Below, piece by piece: positions 6,961 through 12,327 of a DNA stretch of 14,810 nucleotides; the first letter of the stretch is position 1, and each line of letters starts with the position of its first letter. The DNA is from Pseudomonas sp. Lineage in GTDB: Bacteria; Pseudomonadota; Gammaproteobacteria; Pseudomonadales; Pseudomonadaceae. The position numbers were made by a program, and so were the translations under genes. Under the pieces are notes generated by a model. That model did not search any database, was not told the DNA's origin, and worked only from the letters and a program-made list of their open reading frames with translations. The DNA lies in the NCBI GenBank assembly GCA_003525045.1, contig DQGF01000495.1:4036-18845 (forward strand). The letters run 5' to 3'.

Positions 6961-7441
6961 GGAACAGGAACTTATTAAATTGATACCCTTTACATAGGGG
7001 TCATTAGTGTTAAGTTTATGTAACGCCTAGTAAGGGTTTTAGTGTGTATGGATATAACGGCGAGTAATTTTGCTATAACGCTACTTTGAGCTTATTAATT
7101 AAAAGAAGGTAGGCTCTGCTTGGAAGTGTGAAACTTTCTCTTTTGCAATCATGTTGTGTTGCATGGCGTATTGCTATCGATGGTATTAATAGGCCAGTAT
7201 GGTCGGATAGTTGTTGGCTTTTACGGTTTAAGTTAGATAACTGGATGAATTTAAAAGACTATCCTTTCTTCCTGTAACTTGAATTCCCGGTTTGGCTTTG
7301 CGCCACGGTGGGCGTGGCTGTGCACGTTCGTCGAAACATGGGAATAACAACGCAATAACTGATGCATTTTCCTCACCTGATGCTAGTGTTGCTTATCTTT
7401 CTGTCAAACCATGCGCCTATCTATCTGTAGAGGCGAGCGTC
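6961..7441. promoter_or_regulatory. AT-rich long leader/promoter region of the polysaccharide operon
   Basis: These 481 bp have no convincing gene. By hand count 6961-7260 is 36% GC (109 of 300), well below the flanking genes. Contents seen: TATAACG repeated at 7053-7059 and 7074-7080 (21 bp, two helical turns); an extended -10-like TGCTATAAC at 7071-7079; a weak sigma70-like pair TTGGCT (7214) and GATAAC (7236) spaced 16; a weak sigma54-like GG-N10-GC at 7310-7323; and an imperfect direct repeat of 14 bases at 7391-7404 and 7415-7428. AT-rich upstream DNA is a usual target of the Pseudomonas H-NS-like proteins MvaT/MvaU, so silencing is plausible. None of the promoter matches is strong. Confidence 0.4.
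7362..7430 (+). other. Possible 22-codon hydrophobic leader ORF
   Basis: An ATG at 7362 opens a 22-residue reading frame that ends with TAG at 7428-7430. Its middle (residues 7-14, MLVLLIFL) is strongly hydrophobic. The stop abuts the GAGG Shine-Dalgarno sequence (7430-7433) of the next gene, a geometry seen in translationally coupled leaders. Against it: no Shine-Dalgarno sequence at the right spacing, and such short frames arise by chance in AT-rich DNA. I give it as a candidate only. Confidence 0.15.
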
Positions 7442-8839
7442 ATGCCGACTCCACATCCCCGGATTGCAATACTGGGTCACAGGGTTTCAGGCTTGAACCT
7501 TCCGCAGCTTGAACACTTTACCGACCTCGGCAGCCTGCTGGCGGTGGCTGTGTTTGATGTACTGCTGCTGGACATGCCAGGGGCCTATGCCGGGCGAGTG
7601 CTGCGCAAGTTGCGTTCGTTGCCCCCTTATCGCTACCGCCTGATGTACTGTTGCCGCGATCAGGACGGCTGGTGCGAGGCCTTGGGTGATGGCGCCTGTC
7701 CTGTCGAAGCCAGCGAAATAAAATCACGGTGGGGCGTGTGGCAGGAGCGTTTTAGCTTGCTCAGGCAAGGTCCGGCTCCCGAACGCCTTGAAAGTCGGGT
7801 GCTCGCCTGGTTGTGGTTGCGCGACAACGCCCAGGTGTACGCCCTGCGAGACCCGGAAGTCGCTCAACACTACCGCTATCCATTGCTGGACGCCCTGGCT
7901 GACAGCGAGCAGGTCAATTCATTTGTCTGGCTCGGATTGATGGTGCAGCAGGACTGGCTGGAGGAGGCGGTTCTGGTCGATCGCATTCGCCTGTGCCCGG
8001 ACTGTGGTTCGGGCCGGCTCAATTACGTTGATGTGTGTACTGAATGCCAGGCCCTGGACATTGCACGCCAGCCGTCCTTGCACTGTTTCACCTGCGGTCA
8101 TGTCGGACCGCAGGAATCCTTTCTCAAGGACGGGGTGTTGCTGTGCCCCAACTGCTTGAACCGTTTGCGCCACATTGGCAGTGACTACGATCGGCCGATG
8201 GAGAACTATCGCTGCCGCTCATGCCAGGCGTTTTTTGTCGATGCCGATGTGCAGGCGCGCTGCCTGGACTGCAGCTTGTCACACACACCTGACAAGTTGC
8301 GAGTACGCGAAGTCAGGGATTTCCGCCTGTCCGAGGCTGGGCGTTTCCGTTGCCGCCAGGCGTTCAGCGATCACTCGGCTCAGCCCTTCGGCCATCTAAA
8401 TCTGCTCGGCGGCAAGGACTTCTATGATCTGTTGAGCTGGCAGATCCTGCTCGTGCAGCGCTACCCGTCGCCGGAGTTCTCACTGATCGGCCTGCGCTTC
8501 GTCAACCTGACCGGGACCTTGTCACTTCTTGGAGAACAACGCGGCCATGCCTTCATCGACAGCCTGGCTGACCGGTTGAAGGAGTCCGTGCGCGAAACCG
8601 ACCGTTGTTCGCGCAGCACCGAAGAGTTTTTCTGGATCATGCTCCCGCATACCGATCGCAAGGGGCTCGAATGTGTCAAACAACGTCTGAGCCGGGTGGC
8701 CGAGCTGTTTTCCGCGCCGGAAGTCAGTGATATTTCCCTGCGCGTCATCACCCTCACCGCACCCCAGGATCTTCTCGATCAGGAAGATGGCGAACTGTTG
8801 CTGGCCCGTCTGGCCAGTGAATTGGGTGATGGGCCATGA
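7442..8839 (+). CDS. TackOD1-like zinc-ribbon protein with degenerate receiver and degenerate GGDEF (I-site) domains
   Basis: This 465-residue protein appears cytoplasmic, with no signal peptide or helix. Residues 5-75 have a receiver-like alpha/beta pattern with LLLDMPG (D44) where a phosphoacceptor would be, but two residues too short, so it is probably a pseudo-receiver. Residues 185-277 carry six CxxC pairs (185/188, 199/202, 215/218, 235/238, 258/261, 274/277), enough for three zinc ribbons, resembling the TackOD1 metal-binding domain. Residues 315-430 follow the GGDEF fold. The metal aspartates are lost (LRFVN at 351-355), the signature is STEEF (392-396) and the I-site RETD (384-387) is kept. 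I infer a catalytically dead c-di-GMP receptor comparable to PelD or BcsE. The start at 7442 (GAGG at 7430-7433) is preferred over an extension from 7292. Its TGA overlaps the glycosyltransferase ATG (ATGA), so the two are translationally coupled. Confidence 0.85.
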   Translation: MPTPHPRIAILGHRVSGLNLPQLEHFTDLGSLLAVAVFDVLLLDMPGAYAGRVLRKLRSLPPYRYRLMYCCRDQDGWCEALGDGACPVEASEIKSRWGVWQERFSLLRQGPAPERLESRVLAWLWLRDNAQVYALRDPEVAQHYRYPLLDALADSEQVNSFVWLGLMVQQDWLEEAVLVDRIRLCPDCGSGRLNYVDVCTECQALDIARQPSLHCFTCGHVGPQESFLKDGVLLCPNCLNRLRHIGSDYDRPMENYRCRSCQAFFVDADVQARCLDCSLSHTPDKLRVREVRDFRLSEAGRFRCRQAFSDHSAQPFGHLNLLGGKDFYDLLSWQILLVQRYPSPEFSLIGLRFVNLTGTLSLLGEQRGHAFIDSLADRLKESVRETDRCSRSTEEFFWIMLPHTDRKGLECVKQRLSRVAELFSAPEVSDISLRVITLTAPQDLLDQEDGELLLARLASELGDGP

Positions 8840-10164
8840 GCCCGTTACTGGAACAGCTCCTTTACACGCTTACCGAACTCGCGGGGCCGGATGGTTTGAG
8901 CCGCTTGTTCTACATGCTGTTTCCCTTGTTCCTGATCTTTGAATTACCCATGACGCTTATGGTGCTGCTTGGGGTGTTGCGCTGGTTTGCCCGTCGGCGC
9001 ACCGGCCTGCCGAAGATCAGTGCCTACCACCCCAGGGTCTCTTGCATCATCACCTGCTACAGCGAAGGGATGGACGTTCAAACCACGCTGCTGAGCCTGT
9101 GTGAACAAACCTACGCCGGCCACATCGAAATGATTCCGGTGGTGGACGGGGCCACGATGAACCAGGCGACGCTCAGCGCCGTTCGCGGTTTTCATGTGGA
9201 TCCGCAGTTGTACCCCAGGCGCCATTTGCGCCCGATCGCCAAATGGCAGCGGGGCGGGCGAGTGTCGTCGTTGAACGCCGGCCTGTCGCTGGCCAGCGGT
9301 GAAATCGTGATGGCGCTCGATGGTGATACCTCCTTCGACAACAACATGGTCAGCGCCATCGTGCGCCATTTCGAGGACCCTTCGGTGCCGGCGGTCGCCG
9401 GCAGCCTGCGGGTGCGTAATGCCTGGGCCTCCTGGGTAACGGCGATGCAGGCGCTGGAATATGTGTTGTCGATTCATATGTCGAAAATCGGCCTGGCCGA
9501 ATGGAACCTGGTCAACAACGTTTCGGGGGCTTTCGGCGCGTTTCGCCGCAGTTTTCTGGTGAAGATCGGTGGCTGGAATACCCACACCGCCGAGGATCTG
9601 GACCTGACGTTGCGTATCAAAAGCTACTTCAAGCGCCACAACCTGCGGATCGCCTTCGAGCCGGAAGCGATCGGTCATACCGATGCACCCGCCACCCTGC
9701 GCCAGTTCCTGATGCAGCGACTGCGTTGGGATGGCGACCTGTATTTCCTCTACGTCAGAAAACACAACCACAATATCAACCCCAGTCTGTTGGGCTGGCC
9801 GAGCTTCCTGATGATCCTGGTCAGCGGCTTCTTTTTTCAGTTGGTGCTGCCGTTCATCATCTTGAGCTACACCTTACTCGCGTTATTCATGCTGCCGGGC
9901 AGGACGTTGTTGTTCCTGTTTGTTCTGATCTATCTGCTGTACCTGTCGATCACCGCACTGATGTTCGGTGTCCTGCTGTTGATGGTGTCCGACCGGCCGC
10001 GACAGGACATGGTCCTGGGATTACTGGTGCCTGTGTTTCCGCTGTTCATGCTGCTCCTGCGCTGCTGGAGCGCAGTGGCCATGCTCAACGAGATGTTTCG
10101 TCGCGGCCATGAAGAAAGCTCGATGGCGCCGTGGTGGGTGCTTAAACAGGCCACGAGGTTTTGA
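8836..10164 (+). CDS. Family 2 processive glycosyltransferase (polysaccharide synthase-like), membrane protein
   Basis: The 442-residue protein resembles Alg8/PgaC/NodC-type synthases. A hydrophobic N-terminal segment (about 22-50) is followed by the cytosolic GT-A domain. Its motifs are the nucleotide-binding Asp 104 (VVDG), DGD at 162-164 (metal/UDP), the catalytic-base Asp 254 in TAEDLDL, and QRLRW (294-298), the processive Q/RxxRW box. C-terminal hydrophobic stretches at about 321-350, 357-383 and 391-416 would form four or five helices making a translocation path. The family polymerises a beta-linked sugar chain from nucleotide-sugar at the inner membrane and extrudes it. No PilZ domain is present, so c-di-GMP control, if any, must come from a partner; the upstream GGDEF-like protein is the obvious candidate given the 4-bp ATGA overlap. 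Donor sugar and polymer are not predictable by eye. Confidence 0.92.
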   Translation: MSPLLEQLLYTLTELAGPDGLSRLFYMLFPLFLIFELPMTLMVLLGVLRWFARRRTGLPKISAYHPRVSCIITCYSEGMDVQTTLLSLCEQTYAGHIEMIPVVDGATMNQATLSAVRGFHVDPQLYPRRHLRPIAKWQRGGRVSSLNAGLSLASGEIVMALDGDTSFDNNMVSAIVRHFEDPSVPAVAGSLRVRNAWASWVTAMQALEYVLSIHMSKIGLAEWNLVNNVSGAFGAFRRSFLVKIGGWNTHTAEDLDLTLRIKSYFKRHNLRIAFEPEAIGHTDAPATLRQFLMQRLRWDGDLYFLYVRKHNHNINPSLLGWPSFLMILVSGFFFQLVLPFIILSYTLLALFMLPGRTLLFLFVLIYLLYLSITALMFGVLLLMVSDRPRQDMVLGLLVPVFPLFMLLLRCWSAVAMLNEMFRRGHEESSMAPWWVLKQATRF

Positions 10165-10165
10165 T

Positions 10166-11014
10166 ATGCGCTCGCTACTGCTGTTCCTGATGCTGTCGTT
10201 ATCGCCTGCGGTGCTGTTCGCCCTGCCGCTGGCGCATCAGGCGCCGGGAGCTGGATCGGACAAATGGTCCCAGGCCAGCTATGTCTGGGACAGCGAAGCC
10301 TTGCTCGATCCCGATCAACGTAAAGCGGAGCTTGAGGCGCTGCGCAAGGCCGGGATGGACAAGATCTACCTCGGCCTCAAGGCCGCACAGATCAACGACC
10401 TGGTCACCACCCGCCGCCAGCTGGAGCAATTGCTGCAGGAGGCGGCCAGCGAGAAGCTGCAAGTCAGCCTGTTGCTCGGCGATCCGGGCTGGATCGAGCC
10501 CCGGCAACGCCATCAGCTCACCGATTTATTGGCGAAACTCCAAGGGCTTTCCTTCACCAGCCTGCACCTGGATCTTGAAGTCGAGCAGTTGGGCGTGCCG
10601 GTACCTGACCAGCGCTTGAAGAACTGGCTCGACACCTTGCGTGCGGCTTCCCGGGAGAGCCCATGGCCGGTTGAGATTTCCAGTCATCATCGCTGGTTCG
10701 CCGAGGCCAGACCCGGAAAAACCTGTGTGCCGTGCGCGCTTCCCGACGCGGGCGTGCATCGGGTCAGCCTGATGATCTACACCCGCAACCCGCAAAACAG
10801 TGCCCGCAAGGCCGAGCAGATCGCCAGGCGCTGGCCCGATCTGCAATTTCGCCTGGCGCAAAGCACGGAGCCGCAACTGGATGCCACTGAGTCCTGGGCC
10901 GGCGCGTCGACCGAACAGTTGCAACGCCAGACCAGCGCCTGGCGCGAACTGCTGCAACCACGAGGAATTGCCGGTATCGACTGGCAAGCCTGGCGAGACT
11001 TTCCAAAACGGTGA
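10166..11014 (+). CDS. Exported protein of unknown function, TIM-barrel-like (possible glycoside hydrolase)
   Basis: The 282-residue protein has a clear signal peptide (MRSLLLFLMLSLSPAVLFA, cleavage near residue 19). The mature part alternates helices with strands in the order expected of a (beta/alpha)8 barrel: DKIYLGL (65-71), LQVSLLLGDPGW (98-109), LHLDLEVEQ (133-141), VEISSHHRWF (169-178), VSLMIYTR (200-207), FRLAQSTE (228-235) and IAGIDWQAW (268-276). Acidic residues at strand ends (D136, E138, E140, E235, D272) could be catalytic. There is a CVPC pair at 187-190. I do not recognise the family. Polysaccharide operons commonly carry a periplasmic hydrolase or deacetylase (BcsZ, PslG, AlgL, PelA), and I infer a similar role. 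The start at 10166 has GAGG at 10154-10157. It lies 1 nt after the glycosyltransferase stop and 6 nt before the adaptor ATG. Confidence 0.75.
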   Translation: MRSLLLFLMLSLSPAVLFALPLAHQAPGAGSDKWSQASYVWDSEALLDPDQRKAELEALRKAGMDKIYLGLKAAQINDLVTTRRQLEQLLQEAASEKLQVSLLLGDPGWIEPRQRHQLTDLLAKLQGLSFTSLHLDLEVEQLGVPVPDQRLKNWLDTLRAASRESPWPVEISSHHRWFAEARPGKTCVPCALPDAGVHRVSLMIYTRNPQNSARKAEQIARRWPDLQFRLAQSTEPQLDATESWAGASTEQLQRQTSAWRELLQPRGIAGIDWQAWRDFPKR

Positions 11015-11020
11015 GCCGTC

Positions 11021-12130
11021 ATGAAAATCCGCTTCGATAGCCGTAAAGAGCTGAACCCCACTCAGGAACAGGGATTGACCGTGCTCTACGCGCCGAGCAA
11101 GCGCGTGGCGTTTCGGGTGCGCTGGTATTTGATCCTGTTTCTGGTCGCCAGCCCCTTGATCTGGCTGGGCGCAAAACTGGCCTATGGCATGCTGATGATC
11201 GACGCGCCGGCGCAACTGCGCCTGCAGATTCTCGAGGTGCGCGCGCGGGAAGCCGGCCGGGTCGAGCAGCTGTTTGTCATGGCCGGTGATCAGGTGCGGG
11301 CCGATCAACCCTTGGTCAATCTCGACAATCCGGAATGGCGTGCCCGGCTAATGCAGCTGGCGGCGATGCCGAAGGAGGCGGCGCGCCTCGCCAACACCCA
11401 ACTGGACGGCAAAGAGCGCCAGTTGCTCAGGACTCGAGTGAGCCGGGCGGAGCAACGGGTGCAGACCCTGGAAGAGTTGGTTTATCGAGGCGCCGTCTCT
11501 CGGGGTGAAGTGCTGGCGGCCGAGTCTGAACTCGATGCTTTTCGCGCCGACCTGTTGGCGTACGAACGTCGCGAGCAACTGGCGCGTCAGTCACCCTTGA
11601 GCGTGGAGCGCGAAATCAGTCAACAGAATGCCGAGCAGCAGTGGCTGAAAACGCGCCTCGCGGCGTTGTCGGTCAATGCCGCACAGAGCGGTCGGGTCGC
11701 CGAAGTATTGGTCAATCCCGGGGAAAACGTCGGTGCCGGTACCTTGCTGATGCGCATTGAGCGACTGGAAGAGCCGCTGTTGTGGATCTATCTGCAACCG
11801 TTGAACATCAGCTACGCGGCGGTTGGCCAGCCGCTGCGCGTGCGCATGCCTGATGGCGAATGGCTGACGGCCCATGTGGTCCAGGCCGTGGACAGCGCCG
11901 GTCGCACGCCGACGGTGTTGCGTGGGCCGTTCGCCGCCAGTGAGATGGGCTTGCAGGTCGCCGCCCGGTTTGATCAGCCGCTGTCGCCGCGCTGGAGAAT
12001 CGATCAATTGCCGTTGAACGTGCGTTTTCCTACCGACTGGCAACAGATGGTCAGTGACAGCCGTGAGTTCATCGAACAATTAGGCGAGTTCATTGCAGAT
12101 CGAACCACCAGCACCGCGCCGGGGGAGTAA
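11021..12130 (+). CDS. HlyD-family membrane-anchored periplasmic adaptor (Alg44-like without PilZ)
   Basis: The 369-residue protein has about 33 cytoplasmic residues, one transmembrane helix (about 34-57) and a long periplasmic part. The first lipoyl half is near 66-106 (AREAGRVEQLFVMAGDQV). An alpha-helical hairpin with coiled-coil character spans about 110-212, the second lipoyl half is at 214-247 (SGRVAEVLVNPGENVGAG), and a beta-barrel region follows from about 250 with WRIDQLPLNVRFPTDW near the end. Family members bridge inner-membrane machines to the periplasm. In alginate synthesis Alg44 combines such a domain with a cytoplasmic PilZ c-di-GMP receptor, and here the PilZ part is missing. 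It lies 6 nt after the exported protein and closes the four-gene operon. I infer a copolymerase or scaffold for the GT2 synthase. A generic multidrug adaptor is less likely because no ABC, RND or MFS pump adjoins it. Confidence 0.88.
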   Translation: MKIRFDSRKELNPTQEQGLTVLYAPSKRVAFRVRWYLILFLVASPLIWLGAKLAYGMLMIDAPAQLRLQILEVRAREAGRVEQLFVMAGDQVRADQPLVNLDNPEWRARLMQLAAMPKEAARLANTQLDGKERQLLRTRVSRAEQRVQTLEELVYRGAVSRGEVLAAESELDAFRADLLAYERREQLARQSPLSVEREISQQNAEQQWLKTRLAALSVNAAQSGRVAEVLVNPGENVGAGTLLMRIERLEEPLLWIYLQPLNISYAAVGQPLRVRMPDGEWLTAHVVQAVDSAGRTPTVLRGPFAASEMGLQVAARFDQPLSPRWRIDQLPLNVRFPTDWQQMVSDSREFIEQLGEFIADRTTSTAPGE

Positions 12131-12327
12131 ATGAAGCATGGCTGCCAACTGCATTATTGAACCGGTCAACGCCGGGCGACCGCTGAGCGGTGGACGCCGC
12201 GACCTGAGGGAACTGTTGCAGCCAGGCGGCCGTCAATCGAGGGAAAGGTCACCGTCCGCAAGCCGAGGGCGCAAACCGAAGCGCGGCGGGCCGATATCCT
12301 GCGAGTCATCTGACGGAGGGTTACTTC
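12131..12327. promoter_or_regulatory. Intergenic region before the GT4-debranching fusion gene
   Basis: These 197 bp separate the adaptor gene from the fusion gene. A small perfect dyad accgc-TGA-gcggt lies at 12179-12191, without a T-run, so it is not a convincing intrinsic terminator. GAACTG at 12210-12215 followed after 16 nt by GTCAA (12232-12236) weakly resembles an AlgU/sigma22 extracytoplasmic stress promoter. GGAGGG at 12315-12320 is a strong Shine-Dalgarno sequence. The spacing suggests that the fusion gene has its own promoter. Confidence 0.35.

Noticed and set aside
6986..6999. CCCT-N6-AGGG hairpin after the LysR stop as a terminator
   Set aside because: The stem is only 4 bp and is not followed by a T-run.
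7048..7190. Tiny frames of 12-13 codons at 7048 and 7151 in the AT-rich block
   Set aside because: They lack Shine-Dalgarno sequences and are of a length expected by chance.
7292..7441. N-terminal extension of the TackOD1 protein from an ATG at 7292
   Set aside because: The 50 extra residues look non-coding (low complexity, repeat-derived AYLSV twice) and the ATG at 7442 has a well-spaced GAGG.
8944..9771. 275-codon open frame antisense to the GT2 synthase
   Set aside because: The composition is that of a codon shadow, and the sense strand carries all GT2 catalytic motifs.
10526..11308. 260-codon open frame antisense across the exported protein and adaptor genes
   Set aside because: It spans two well-supported sense genes and has no family features.
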